A DNA stretch of 64,000 nucleotides from Aquabacterium humicola. Lineage in GTDB: Bacteria; Pseudomonadota; Gammaproteobacteria; Burkholderiales; Burkholderiaceae_C. Location of the stretch: NCBI RefSeq assembly GCF_030167915.1, contig NZ_JARGNB010000005.1:186001-250000 (forward strand). The letters run 5' to 3'. Below the pieces are notes generated by a model, which was not told the DNA's origin, did no database searches, and saw only the letters and a list, made by a program, of their open reading frames with translations. Made by a program: the position numbers and the translations under genes. This document shows, in pieces, positions 1 to 8,578 of the stretch. Numbering within the stretch: position 1 is the stretch's first letter; the number at the start of each line of letters is the position of its first letter.

Positions 1-1
1 C

Positions 2-514
2 GACCTGATCCCCAACATCGTCGCCACCGTGAAGGGCGAAGCGGCCTTCGAGCAGGAGACGCTGACGCGCGTGGTCGAGGCGCGCGCCAAGGCGACGTCC
101 GTGCAGGCGACGCCCGAGCTGATCAACGACCCGGCGGCCTTCCAGAAATTCCAGGCGGCGCAGGGCGAGCTGTCGAGCGCACTGAGCCGGCTGCTGGTGG
201 TGACCGAGAACTACCCGAACCTGAAGGCCAACCAGGGCTTCCAGGACCTGCGGGTGCAGCTCGAAGGCACCGAGAACCGCATCACCGTCGCGCGCAACCG
301 CTACATCCAGTCGGTCGCGCAGTTCAACGTGCTGGCACGCAGCTTCCCGACCAACCTGACGGCCAAGGTCTTCGACTACGAGCCGAAGCCGAGCTTCACG
401 GTGGCCGACGAGCGCCAGATCTCCACGCCGCCGACGGTGAGCTTCGACGGCCCGGCGCGAGGACCCGCCGGCTCCACGGCGGCGTCGGCACCGGCCGCAC
501 CGGCTTCGCGCTGA
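2..514 (+). CDS. lemA: LemA family protein (5' end outside window)
   Basis: The frame is already open at base 2 and reads [12 protein letters not shown], the conserved helix-1 motif of LemA proteins, so the true start and the N-terminal membrane segment lie to the left of the window. Next comes a long helical region (residues about 15-115) with the family's '[19 protein letters not shown]' type segment and 'LEGTENRI'. The C-terminus is a low-complexity Ala/Pro tail. LemA proteins are inner-membrane-anchored helical-bundle proteins of unclear biochemical role. The stop is 14 nt before the first TPM gene, and LemA-TPM-TPM is a recurring operon. The GTG at 29 is internal, not the start. Confidence 0.93.
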   Translation, partial: DLIPNIVATVKGEAAFEQETLTRVVEARAKATSVQATPELINDPAAFQKFQAAQGELSSALSRLLVVTENYPNLKANQGFQDLRVQLEGTENRITVARNRYIQSVAQFNVLARSFPTNLTAKVFDYEPKPSFTVADERQISTPPTVSFDGPARGPAGSTAASAPAAPASR

Positions 515-528
515 CGCGGCCCGCGCCG

Positions 529-1452
529 ATGGCCGCCGTGGCCGCTCTGGCTGCCCTGCTGGTGGCGCTGCTGTTCGGCGCCGCGCCGGCGCTGGCGCAG
601 GCGCCGCAGCCGGTGCCGCCGCTCGACGCGCGCGTCATCGACCGCAGCGCCACGCTGACCGACGGGCAGCGCGCGGCGCTCGAGGCCAAGCTGGCCGCCT
701 TCGAGCAGCAGGCCGGGCCGCAGATCGTCGTGCTGCTGGTGCCGACCACCGCACCCGAGGACATCGTGGGTTATGCGCAGCGTGTCGGCGAAACCTGGAA
801 GATCGGCCGCCGCGAGGTCGGCGACGGGCTGCTGCTGGTGATCGCGAAGGACGACCGTGCGGTGCGCATCGCGCCGGCGAAGGCGCTCGAGGGCGCGGTG
901 CCGGACCTCGCCGCGCGGCAGATCATCGACCGGCAGATGCTGCCGGCCTTTCGCAACGGCGATTTCGCGGGCGGCCTGAATGCCGGCGTGGACGCGCTGA
1001 TGGCGCGCATCCGCGGCGAGCACCTGCCGGCCCCGGCCCCGCGCGGCGCCGGCACGCGGGGCCCGGCCGGCGGCTTCGACCTCGGCGGCCTCGGCCTGCT
1101 GTTCTTTGCCGGCGTGCCGATCGTCGGCGGCATGCTGTCCGGGCTGCTCGGACGGCGGCTCGGCGCGGCCCTGACGGCCGGCGGTGCCGGCGCGCTGGCC
1201 TGGTGGCTGGGCGCCGGCCTGGCGGTCGCGGCCGTGGCGGCGGTGATCGCGCTGGTGATGGTCGGCGTGCTCGGCGTCGGCGGCGGTGCGCGCGGCCACC
1301 GCCGCGGCGGGCTGCGCGGCATGGCACCGCCCATCGTCTGGGGCGGCGGCGGTGGCGGCTGGGGCGGCGGCGGGTTCTCCGGCGGCGGAGGCGGCTTCTC
1401 GTCCGGCGGCGGCGGCGACTTCGGCGGCGGCGGCGCGTCCGGACGCTGGTGA
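529..1452 (+). CDS. TPM-domain (YgcG/Psb32-like) exported membrane protein
   Basis: 307 residues. Residues 1-24 form a signal peptide ending in ALAQA. Residues about 35-160 are a TPM (repair_PSII/YgcG) domain with the typical 'RVIDRSATLTDGQRAALEAKLAAFE', 'GDGLLLVIAKDDRAVRI' and 'DFAGGLNAGVDAL' segments. Two hydrophobic stretches follow (about 180-250), then a Gly/Ser tail of GGGGF-type repeats that this family often ends with. TPM domains are thought to be acid phosphatase-like or membrane-protein quality-control modules; the substrate is unknown. It lies 14 nt behind lemA and overlaps the context of the next TPM gene, so the three are probably one transcript. No clear Shine-Dalgarno precedes the ATG. 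Confidence 0.9.
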   Translation: MAAVAALAALLVALLFGAAPALAQAPQPVPPLDARVIDRSATLTDGQRAALEAKLAAFEQQAGPQIVVLLVPTTAPEDIVGYAQRVGETWKIGRREVGDGLLLVIAKDDRAVRIAPAKALEGAVPDLAARQIIDRQMLPAFRNGDFAGGLNAGVDALMARIRGEHLPAPAPRGAGTRGPAGGFDLGGLGLLFFAGVPIVGGMLSGLLGRRLGAALTAGGAGALAWWLGAGLAVAAVAAVIALVMVGVLGVGGGARGHRRGGLRGMAPPIVWGGGGGGWGGGGFSGGGGGFSSGGGGDFGGGGASGRW

Positions 1453-1457
1453 CTGCG

Positions 1458-1976
1458 ATGCCCGACACCTCGAATCGCTGGACGCGCCTGCTGCGCCACC
1501 GCTGGCACGACGACGCCGAAGCCCGGCGCCTGCTGGACGACGCCGCGCTCGACCGGCTGCAGCAGCGCATCGAGGCCAGCGAGCGCCGGCACAGCGGCGA
1601 GATCCGCCTGTGCATCGAAGCCGCGCTGCCGCTGGCCGAGCTGTGGCGCGGCACGGCCGCGCGCGAACGGGCGCTGGCGCTGTTCGGCCAGCTCGGCGTC
1701 TGGGACACCGAGTTCAACAACGGCGTGCTGATCTACCTGCTGCTGGCCGAGCACGCGATCGAGATCGTCGCAGACCGCGGTGTCGACCGCCTCGTGCCGG
1801 CCGGCCACTGGGCCGCGGTGACGCAGCACATGGCCGCAGCCTTCCGCGACGGCCGCTTCGAGGCCGGCCTGATGGCGGCGATCGAGGCGGTGGAGGCGAC
1901 GCTGCTGCAGCAGTTTCCGCTCGCGGCCGGCGCGGGCGATGCCAACGAGCTCGCCGACCGGCCACTGCGCCTCTAG
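1458..1976 (+). CDS. Second TPM-domain protein, cytoplasmic form
   Basis: 172 residues, no signal peptide. 'DDAALDRLQQRIEASERRHSGEIRLCIEAAL' followed by 'VWDTEFNNGVLIYLLLAEHAIEIVADRG' and 'FRDGRFEAGLMAAIEAV' match the short TPM proteins encoded third in lemA operons. Two starts are possible: GTG at 1449, which overlaps the preceding TGA (GTGA), or ATG at 1458. The ATG is given here because the homologous core begins soon after it. The function is unknown. Tight spacing to the first TPM gene implies co-translation. Confidence 0.85.
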   Translation: MPDTSNRWTRLLRHRWHDDAEARRLLDDAALDRLQQRIEASERRHSGEIRLCIEAALPLAELWRGTAARERALALFGQLGVWDTEFNNGVLIYLLLAEHAIEIVADRGVDRLVPAGHWAAVTQHMAAAFRDGRFEAGLMAAIEAVEATLLQQFPLAAGAGDANELADRPLRL

Positions 1977-1996
1977 CCTCTGGTTGGCACGGCCTC

Positions 1997-4342
1997 TCAG
2001 GCCGTCGGCTCGTCGGCTTCGGCCGGCAGCCGGTAGCGCGTGCTCGGCCCCTTGCCCAGCTGCACCAGCAGCCCGCGCCCCATCAGCACGCCGAGGTGCT
2101 TGGACGCCGTGGCCAGCCCGACGCCGCACAGCGCCGCGTAGCCGCTCTTGTTGACGGTGCCACCGGCCAGCAGCTGCTGAAGCAGCGCTTCGCCGCTCGA
2201 CCAGGCGACGAGGTCGGTGGTCGTGCCGCGCCACAACGCGATCACCCGCTGCTCGCGGCTGAGCTGCCGTTCGTAGCGCGCACGCAGCTCGTCCAGCGCC
2301 GGCGCAAAACGCGCACCGAGGCCATGGCGCTCGATCAGCGCCACCGCGGCCTCGCGCTCCTTCGCGGCGATGACCGCATAGGCGCGCGCGATCGCCAGCT
2401 GCGCCTCGACCTGCTGCAGCGGCTGCAGCGGCACCGCCAGCGCGGCCCGGTGGCGCTGTACGCTGGCCATCTCGTCGAAGTGCGCTGCCAGCTCGACCGG
2501 CATCATGCGGTCGACGAATGCCTCGTCGCGCGGGCCCAGGATCTCGCGCTTCAGGCGCCGCGTCGCCTCGACCGCGCCGGGGTCCGCGCCTTCGGGCCAG
2601 CAGGCCAGCGCGGCGCCGATGTGCGCATCGCCCAGGCGCTCGTCGACCGGATCGTCGCCGGCCTGGAAGCGCTTGTAGAAGGCCTCGGCCAGGTTGTAGT
2701 GCGCGCGCCCGACCAGCACGCGCAGCGCGGCGCCCTGCGCGACCTCGAGCGCCTGCGCATAGTGCTCGATCGCCGCGTCGTACTTGCCCTGCCAGAAGTA
2801 CGCGGCGCCGGCATTCAGGTGCGTCGCGGCCACCGTCTCCGGCTCGATCGCCACGCGCGACGCCATCTCCAGCACGCGCTGCGAGTAGTCGATCGCGCGG
2901 GCGAAGTCCTTCGCGTCGCCGTACAGCAGCGCGAGGTTGCCCCAGGTCTTCAGCACCGCCTGGCGGTCGCCCAGGCGCTCGTAGACCTGCAGCGCGCGGT
3001 GCTTGTGCTCCAGCGCGCGCGGCAGCTCGCCGGCACGGCGCCAGTATTCGCCCCAGGCCTGCTCGAGCATCGCCACCCGCTCCGCGGACAGCGTGCCGAC
3101 CTCGCGCAGCGCCTCGGCGCGGTCGAGCACCGCCTTCGAACGCGGATCGTTGCGCAGCACGTACAGCCAGCCCAGCTTCACCAGCGTCGCGACGGTGGCC
3201 TCCACCACCTCGGGCGGGGCCTGCGACGGATCGTCGGGCAGGCCGGCGCGGCGCAGGAAGTCGGCACTTTCCTGATAACACGCGAAAGCCTTGTCAGGAT
3301 CACGCGCCTCGTCGATCTTGCCGAGCACGCCGTAGACGATGCCCAGCATCAGGGGATCGTCGACGGCGGCGGCGATGCGCAGCGCGGCTTCGCAGGCGGC
3401 GCGCTCGGCGGCCTCGTCGCCGCGCACGCCGGCGAGCGCGGCCCGCGCCAGGCCCAGCTCGAAGCGTTCGCGCGGCAGCGGCAGCCGCGCGGCGCAGCGC
3501 TGCAGCAGCGCATCGGTGTCGGGGTCGTTGGCCAGTTCGACGCGGAAGCGCCGCAGGCAGGCGATGAAGCCGGCCATGTCGCCCGCGCACAGCAGATGCC
3601 ACAGCGCGGCGCGCCCCTCGTGCGCGGCGAGCGCGGCGGTGGCCTGCCGCGCATGCCATGCGGTACGCGCGGCCGGATCGCTCGGCAGCAGCGCATCGAG
3701 CTCGTGCTGCAGGTGCAGGTCGCGCGCCAGCGCCGCATCGCCATGCGCGACGTGCCCGAACAACGGGCCGAACAGCACGTCGGACAAGCGCCTTCGGCCG
3801 CGATCGGCATGGCGGTAGAAGGTGCTGGCGCCGACGCCCCACAAGCCGCACAGCTGCTCGACGGCCGGTTCGTCGGCGCGGGCGCGGTAACGCGCCGGGA
3901 AGGCCGGCACGGCGACGAAGCCGGCGTGGCACATCAGCGCCAGCAGCGGCCGCCACGCGGTGCGCTGCAGCCAGTCGTGCTCGGCAATGCGCGTCAGGCC
4001 CGACGCGCCATCGGGCCGCAGCGCGGCCAGCGCGGCGCGCAGCAGCACGGTCCAGGCGGCCGGCTGCAGCGCCGGGTCGGCGCCGAACAGGTCGCCGGCG
4101 ATGGCCTGCAGCGGCGGCATCAGCCGGCGCGCGAACCAGCGTGTCAGCAGCGGCCGGCTGCGCAGCAGCTCGTCCAGCGTGCCGGCCCGGTGCGCGGCCA
4201 GCGCGGCGGCGAGCACCGCGTCGCAGAGCGCGCGGCGCCGCGCCGAGCGGCTCGCGCGCGGCGCACCCCCAAACGGGGCCCCGCGCGGGGGACGCGCAGG
4301 ACGCAAGCTAGGGGGGCGTGTGTCGGCGGGCTCGACCATCAT
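1997..4342 (-). CDS. Large TPR-repeat regulator with two helix-turn-helix regions
   Basis: About 781 residues from ATG 4342; the frame stays open to 4510 but would then run into the divergent gene. After a basic Pro/Arg-rich N-terminus there is a helical domain and a short HTH-like stretch (GASTFYRHADRGRRRL). A long array of tetratricopeptide-type helices follows (for example 'GNLALLYGDAKDFARAIDYS', 'LNAGAAYFWQGKYDAAIEHY'). The C-terminus is a winged helix (GLATASKHLGVLMGRGLLVQ, then STRYRL) like those on Fic-linked and ArsR-like regulators. It is likely a DNA-binding scaffold regulator of unknown target. The first ~30 codons lie in a GC palindrome (see repeat at 4265), so the true start may be further in. 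Confidence 0.75.
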   Translation of the reverse strand: MMVEPADTRPPSLRPARPPRGAPFGGAPRASRSARRRALCDAVLAAALAAHRAGTLDELLRSRPLLTRWFARRLMPPLQAIAGDLFGADPALQPAAWTVLLRAALAALRPDGASGLTRIAEHDWLQRTAWRPLLALMCHAGFVAVPAFPARYRARADEPAVEQLCGLWGVGASTFYRHADRGRRRLSDVLFGPLFGHVAHGDAALARDLHLQHELDALLPSDPAARTAWHARQATAALAAHEGRAALWHLLCAGDMAGFIACLRRFRVELANDPDTDALLQRCAARLPLPRERFELGLARAALAGVRGDEAAERAACEAALRIAAAVDDPLMLGIVYGVLGKIDEARDPDKAFACYQESADFLRRAGLPDDPSQAPPEVVEATVATLVKLGWLYVLRNDPRSKAVLDRAEALREVGTLSAERVAMLEQAWGEYWRRAGELPRALEHKHRALQVYERLGDRQAVLKTWGNLALLYGDAKDFARAIDYSQRVLEMASRVAIEPETVAATHLNAGAAYFWQGKYDAAIEHYAQALEVAQGAALRVLVGRAHYNLAEAFYKRFQAGDDPVDERLGDAHIGAALACWPEGADPGAVEATRRLKREILGPRDEAFVDRMMPVELAAHFDEMASVQRHRAALAVPLQPLQQVEAQLAIARAYAVIAAKEREAAVALIERHGLGARFAPALDELRARYERQLSREQRVIALWRGTTTDLVAWSSGEALLQQLLAGGTVNKSGYAALCGVGLATASKHLGVLMGRGLLVQLGKGPSTRYRLPAEADEPTA
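4265..4320. repeat. GC-rich palindromic element inside the regulator's 5' end
   Basis: The stretch holds a C-run / ACGGGGCCCC / GCGCGGGGG / ACGC layout with a CCCCGCGCGGGG self-complementary core and ends in a G-run. Pieces of the same vocabulary (GGGGGACGCG, AACGGGGCCCC) recur at 6053-6077, and a related C-run/GAGGGGGAC form occurs at 33550. This looks like a small dispersed palindromic repeat of the Burkholderiales type that has become the N-terminal coding segment of the regulator. Its membership in a family is inferred. Confidence 0.4.
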
Positions 4343-4442
4343 CCAGCGATCGTCTACGGTGTTCACGCGGCGGGCACGCCAGTGTGCATGTGAATGCAAC
4401 GCGATGCAGCCGTAGTGTGGCCGCCCCGCGATGGAGACCCCT

Positions 4443-5936
4443 ATGCCCAACCTGATCTTCAGCACCCCGCTCGTGGCCGGCCCGCCCGGCGCCGCGCCGG
4501 TCGGCGTCACGCTCGCCCTCTACGCCCCCTTCGGCACCGATGCGGTGCTCAGCACCTATCCCGGCGGCAGCGTGCTGCCGATCCAGCAGCATGCGCTGGT
4601 GCAGCACCTGCTGAAGGTCAGCGAATGCGGCGTGCACGTCAGCGCGCTGATCGACCTGCACGACGACGACAGCTACCTCGTCGACATCCCGGCCAACAAG
4701 CCGCTGTCGATGCAGATCGCCTCGCGCTGGAAGCAGGACATGCAATCGCCGCGCACGCTGGCCGGTTTCCTGCGCCGCGCGCGGCAGTTGCATCCTGAAA
4801 CCGCGCTGGTGCTGGCGCTCGAAGGCCATGGCGCCGGCTTCCTGCCGGAGATCGACCGCAGCCAGCTCTCCACAGAACAGCTGACGCAGGGCGGCGAAGT
4901 CGCCTGGCAGCTCGGTTCGGAACACGGCGAGCCGGTGTTGCCGATGGGTTCGCCGCTGCTGCCGATGGGTTCGCCGCTGCTGCCCATGGGCTCGCCGCTG
5001 TTGCCGGTGAACCACATGCCCCTGTCGACCTGGGGCCTGGCGACGGCCCTGAAGGATGCCCTCGGCGGTGGGGCCGGCAGCGGCCGCAAGCTGGCCGCGA
5101 TCCACTTCAACAACTGCTTCAACATGGCGGTGGAGGTGCTGCACACCGTGGCGCCCTACGCCGACTACGCCACCGGCTACATGAACTACAACTTCTTCAC
5201 CGGCGGCGAGACCTACCCGGCGGTGTTCAACAAGCTGAAGATCGCCGGCAATGCGACGACGCAGCAGCTGTCGCAATGGCTGGCCGAGGCCAACCGCGAC
5301 CTGCTGGCGACGAAGACGCACCACCCGACCACCGGCGCGGCCGTGCAGCTGTCGCGCATGCCGCTGATCGCCGCGCGCGTCGATGCGCTGGCCCAGGCGC
5401 TGGTCGCGGCGCTGACGGGCGCGCCAGCGGCGGAGCGCCCGACGGTGGTCGGCCGCATCCGCACCGCGATCATCCGCGCGCAGCAGTACGACACCGGCAC
5501 CAACGCCCGCCTGGACGTGCCCGACGAGCTGACCGACCTGCGCAGCCTGGCCGAGCAACTGATGGCCTTCGCCGGCAGCGCGGCGGTGGTGGCCGCCGCG
5601 ACGCAGCTGCACCAGGCGCTGGCGACGATCAAGGTCTACGGCGCGAGCGCCACGCCGTGGATCGCGCCCGACATCGTCTGGGACTTCTCGTCCCGCCAGC
5701 TGGCGATGAACATCCTCTGCCCGGACCCGGTGCTGCGCGGGCTGTGGGACTGGCGCTCGCCGTTCTACCTGCAGAAGGCGCCGACGCCGGCGCAGCCGCA
5801 GGTGATCGACTTCCTGAAGTCCACCGCGTGGGTCGACTTCATCATCGAGTACCACAAGCAGGCCAAGTTCGTCGGCCTGCTGCCGGCGGCGATCCCCGGC
5901 TACCCGATCTTCGACCGCAAGCTCACCCTGCCCTGA
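4443..5936 (+). CDS. Clostripain-like (peptidase family C11, clan CD) protein
   Basis: 497 residues. The start at 4443 is preferred over ATG 4431 because GGAG (4433-4436) sits 6 nt before it. A beta-rich start is followed by 'LALEGHGAGFLPEI', carrying the catalytic His (about residue 129), and 'IHFNNCFNMAVEVL', carrying the catalytic Cys (about residue 225). These match the NHGAGW and DACLMG positions of clostripain. Between them lie three 7-residue repeats (LLPMGSP). No signal peptide is visible, so secretion, if any, would need another route. The C-terminal ~200 residues are helical and unassigned. The RTX gene follows 300 bp later. The peptidase family is confident by motif; activity and target are unknown. 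Confidence 0.75.
   Translation: MPNLIFSTPLVAGPPGAAPVGVTLALYAPFGTDAVLSTYPGGSVLPIQQHALVQHLLKVSECGVHVSALIDLHDDDSYLVDIPANKPLSMQIASRWKQDMQSPRTLAGFLRRARQLHPETALVLALEGHGAGFLPEIDRSQLSTEQLTQGGEVAWQLGSEHGEPVLPMGSPLLPMGSPLLPMGSPLLPVNHMPLSTWGLATALKDALGGGAGSGRKLAAIHFNNCFNMAVEVLHTVAPYADYATGYMNYNFFTGGETYPAVFNKLKIAGNATTQQLSQWLAEANRDLLATKTHHPTTGAAVQLSRMPLIAARVDALAQALVAALTGAPAAERPTVVGRIRTAIIRAQQYDTGTNARLDVPDELTDLRSLAEQLMAFAGSAAVVAAATQLHQALATIKVYGASATPWIAPDIVWDFSSRQLAMNILCPDPVLRGLWDWRSPFYLQKAPTPAQPQVIDFLKSTAWVDFIIEYHKQAKFVGLLPAAIPGYPIFDRKLTLP
4935..5003 (+). repeat. 21-bp in-frame tandem repeat (LLPMGSP x 3.3)
   Basis: Units start at 4935, 4956, 4977 and 4998 (partial), each 21 bp with a few synonymous changes. 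They encode (V/L)LPMGSP three times and then LLPV. The array sits between the His and Cys motifs of the C11-like protein, probably in a surface loop or propeptide-like linker. Repeat number could vary by slippage. Confidence 0.9.
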
Positions 5937-6236
5937 GCCGCCGCCGGGCCGCCCCAAGGCGGCTCGCGTCCCGCGCCCGCCCCGAAGGCGCCGGCAGCGT
6001 CGTCTTCATCCGGCCCCTGCGGACCCCCCGGTCCGCAGGGGCCGATGACTTTGGGGGACGCGGAACGGGGCCCCAAGACGATCGTCGGGCCATCGTCCGA
6101 CCGCTGTGACGTATTCACCGCCGCCGCACACGTCGCGGCGCGAGCCACCCCCGGACTGCAATGGCCACCTCGCTCGATGCGAGGACCGGTCTCCCCCGGT
6201 CACTTCATCAACCCTTGCATTTCGGAGTAACCCATC
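5937..6236. other. 300-bp intergenic region between C11 and RTX genes
   Basis: It holds a short hairpin (GCCGCC-CCAA-GGCGGC, 5948-5963), a perfect 15-bp hairpin (6011-6044) and a GGGGGACGCG/ACGGGGCCCC stretch. Near 6225 GGAG serves the RTX start. I could not pick a convincing sigma-70 promoter, although the RTX gene needs its own start if the hairpins terminate upstream transcription. Confidence 0.6.
6011..6044. terminator. Perfect 15-bp stem, 4-nt loop hairpin
   Basis: The left arm CGGCCCCTGCGGACC (6011-6025) and right arm GGTCCGCAGGGGCCG (6030-6044) are exact reverse complements around a CCCC loop. No T-tract follows directly (ATGACTTTGGGGG), so it may be a Rho-assisted terminator, an RNA-stability element or a palindromic repeat rather than a classical intrinsic terminator. 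Confidence 0.6.
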
Positions 6237-8201
6237 ATGGCCATCATCATCACCGGCGACGCAGGCAACAACACGCTGACCGCCGGCTCGAACGCGGACC
6301 ACGAGATCTACGGCCTCGGCGGCGCCGACACGTTGACCGGCCTGGGCGGCAACGACCTGCTCGACGGCGGCACCGGCGGCGACAAGATGAACGGCGGCAC
6401 CGGCAACGACACCTACGTCGTCGACAACGGCCTCGACGTCGTGACCGAGGGCCTGTTCGGCGGCACCGACCTCGTGCAGTCGTCGATCAGCTACTCGCTG
6501 CCGGCCTACGTCGAGAACCTGTCGCTGACCGGTGCGCTGGCGATCAACGGCACCGGCAACAGCCTGAACAACAAGCTCACCGGCAACGGCGCCAACAACA
6601 TCCTCAACGGCGGCACCGGCGCCGACATGATGTCCGGCGGCCTCGGCAACGACACCTACTACGTCGACGACGTCGGCGACGACACGGTCGAGTTCCTGTT
6701 CGGCGGCGTCGACCTGGTGTACTCGACGATCGACCACGTGCTGGCGAACAACGTCGAGAACCTCGACCTGATCGGCATCACCGCGGTGCATGCCACCGGC
6801 AACGACCTCAACAACAACCTCAAGGGCAACAGCGCGAACAACGTGATGGACGGCAAGGCCGGGTCCGACACGATGGCCGGCAACAGCGGCAACGACACCT
6901 ACTACGTCGACGTGTCGACCGACGTCGTCACCGAGCTCGCCGGCGAAGGCACGGACCAGGTTCGCTCGCGGGCCGCCGACTTCACGCTCGGCGCCAACGT
7001 CGAGAACCTCGACCTGCTGTCGACCTCGATCATCGTGCAGCCCGGCGGCGGCTTCCTGGTGCTGCCGGGCGGCGTCAACGGCACCGGCAACAGCGGCGCC
7101 AATACGATCAGCGGCAACAGCGGGGCCAACATCCTCAAGGGCATGGGCGGCAACGACGCGCTGTTCGGCGAAGGCGGCGCCGACACGCTGGACGGCGGCA
7201 CCGGCGCCGACGACATGACCGGCGGCACCGGCGACGACGAGTACGTCGTCGACAACGTCGGCGACGACGTGATCGAGCTTGCCGGCGAAGGCACCGACCA
7301 CGTGCGCGCATCGGTCACGCACACGCTCGATGCCAACGTCGAGAATCTGACGCTGACCGGCGCCGCCGCGATCAACGGCACCGGCAATGCGCTGGCCAAT
7401 ACGATCGTCGGCAATGCCGCCGCGAACACGATCGACGGCGGCGCCGGCGCCGACGCGATGAGCGGCGGCGCGGGCAACGACATCTACTTCGTCGACAACG
7501 CCGGCGACACGGTCAGCGAGAACGCGGCCCAGGGCACCGACTGGGTCTATGCCAGCATCAGCGAGACGCTCACCGACGTCGACGTCGAGAACCTCGTGCT
7601 GACCGGCGCCGCGGCGATCAACGGCACCGGCAATGCCGCCAACAACACGATGTACGGCAATGGCGCGGCCAATACGCTGCTGGGCGTGGGCGGCAACGAC
7701 ACGGTCTTCGGCAATGCCGGCAACGACCTGATCGAAGGCGGCGCCGGTGCCGACCTGCTGCACGGCGGCGTCGGCAACGACACGCTGCGCGCCAACGACA
7801 ACGTCACGCCCAACGACGGCGCGACCGACCGCTTCTTCTTCGACACCGCGCTGAACGCCTTCACCAACGTCGACCTGATCGACCGCGCCAGCTTTACCGC
7901 CGCCGGCGGCGAGGCCACCGACGACCAGATCGTGCTGGAGAACAGCATCTTCACCGCGCTGCTGTCGACGCTGGGCACCAACGCCGGCACGCTGGGCGCG
8001 GCCTACTACTTCGAAGGCGGCAGCAACGGCAGCGGCCAGTTCGACCCGGTGGGCATCTACAACAACACCGCGACCGGCCAGCTGTTCTACAACCCGACCT
8101 TCGGCGCGGCCGGCGACAGCATCCTCTTCGCCGTGGTCAACCTGGCCGGCGTGCCGGGCGGCTCGGCGATCCTGTCGGCGGAGGAGTTCACGCTGGGGTG
8201 A
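6237..8201 (+). CDS. RTX-type calcium-binding repeat protein
   Basis: 654 residues, acidic, with no N-terminal signal peptide. Nonapeptide Ca-binding repeats of the GGxGxD/N type run throughout (GLGGADTL, GGTGADMM, GNAGNDLIEGGAGAD). They are organised into five ~90-residue units, each opening with GNDTYYVD and containing 'VENLxLTG.. AINGTGN' and 'NNxLxGN'. The C-terminal ~120 residues (from 'TDRFFFDTALNAFTNVDLI') are the serralysin-type tail that usually carries the type I secretion signal. Such proteins leave the cell through an ABC/MFP/TolC channel and fold on extracellular calcium; no secretion genes lie in this window. GGAG at 6225 gives a good ribosome site. No catalytic domain is visible, so it is probably a surface or matrix protein. 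Confidence 0.93.
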   Translation: MAIIITGDAGNNTLTAGSNADHEIYGLGGADTLTGLGGNDLLDGGTGGDKMNGGTGNDTYVVDNGLDVVTEGLFGGTDLVQSSISYSLPAYVENLSLTGALAINGTGNSLNNKLTGNGANNILNGGTGADMMSGGLGNDTYYVDDVGDDTVEFLFGGVDLVYSTIDHVLANNVENLDLIGITAVHATGNDLNNNLKGNSANNVMDGKAGSDTMAGNSGNDTYYVDVSTDVVTELAGEGTDQVRSRAADFTLGANVENLDLLSTSIIVQPGGGFLVLPGGVNGTGNSGANTISGNSGANILKGMGGNDALFGEGGADTLDGGTGADDMTGGTGDDEYVVDNVGDDVIELAGEGTDHVRASVTHTLDANVENLTLTGAAAINGTGNALANTIVGNAAANTIDGGAGADAMSGGAGNDIYFVDNAGDTVSENAAQGTDWVYASISETLTDVDVENLVLTGAAAINGTGNAANNTMYGNGAANTLLGVGGNDTVFGNAGNDLIEGGAGADLLHGGVGNDTLRANDNVTPNDGATDRFFFDTALNAFTNVDLIDRASFTAAGGEATDDQIVLENSIFTALLSTLGTNAGTLGAAYYFEGGSNGSGQFDPVGIYNNTATGQLFYNPTFGAAGDSILFAVVNLAGVPGGSAILSAEEFTLG

Positions 8202-8296
8202 GCGGCGCGGCCTCCGTGCTGCGGCATGACGATTGCCCCCCCGAAACGCGGGGCGGGCAGCTGCGGCCTTGTTCACGAACGAGGCTGCGGCTTGAC

Positions 8297-8323
8297 TAAA
8301 GTTTCGGCTCAACGGACCGAAGC
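8297..8323 (+). promoter_or_regulatory. Possible sigma-28 (FliA)-type promoter
   Basis: TAAAGTTT (8297-8304) is an exact FliA -35 box. After 11 nt comes ACCGAAGC (8316-8323), which matches the -10 consensus GCCGATAA only in its CCGA core (4 of 8). An alternative sigma-70 -10, TACAAT, lies at 8346-8351 without a good -35. Either would drive the 58-residue gene. Confidence 0.3.
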
Positions 8324-8381
8324 GAGCCGGGTCCATCGGTCCGCCTACAATGGCGTGGTCTCTCGAGCGAAAGGGCGCACG

Positions 8382-8558
8382 ATGGCGAAAATCGAGCGAA
8401 AAGTGGCCTACATCAAGCGCGCCAAGAGCGGCGGCAAGGCGTCACAGCAAAAGAAGGCGATCTGGGTGTACAAGCCCCTGAAGCTGCCCTATCGGCCCAA
8501 TCATCTGACCGAGAAGCAGATCAAGGACGCCGTCGACCAGGTGGTCGAAGCCGTCTAG
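8382..8558 (+). CDS. Small basic protein, 58 residues, unknown
   Basis: Starts at ATG 8382 (MAKIERKVAYIKRAKS), with AAGGGCG 8 nt upstream as a weak ribosome site. Very rich in Lys/Arg: 'SGGKASQQKKAIWVYKPLKLPYRPNHLTEKQIKDAVDQVVEAV'-like composition, with a basic N-terminal half and a short amphipathic helix at the end. No signal peptide or membrane segment. It is followed by a textbook intrinsic terminator, so it is an independent transcription unit. Third positions use more A/T than neighbouring genes. I do not recognise the family. Its basic character could fit nucleic-acid binding, but that is inference. Confidence 0.65.
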   Translation: MAKIERKVAYIKRAKSGGKASQQKKAIWVYKPLKLPYRPNHLTEKQIKDAVDQVVEAV

Positions 8559-8578
8559 GCGCCTTTCACGCCAAAAAG

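Noticed and set aside
1286-4393. Open frame of 1035 codons on the plus strand
   Set aside because: It is antisense to the TPR regulator and crosses the TPM genes. The translation is Arg/Gln/Ala-rich filler caused by high-GC codon bias.
4935-5003. 21-bp repeats considered as a CRISPR or iteron array
   Set aside because: Contiguous, in frame, with synonymous differences: a peptide repeat.
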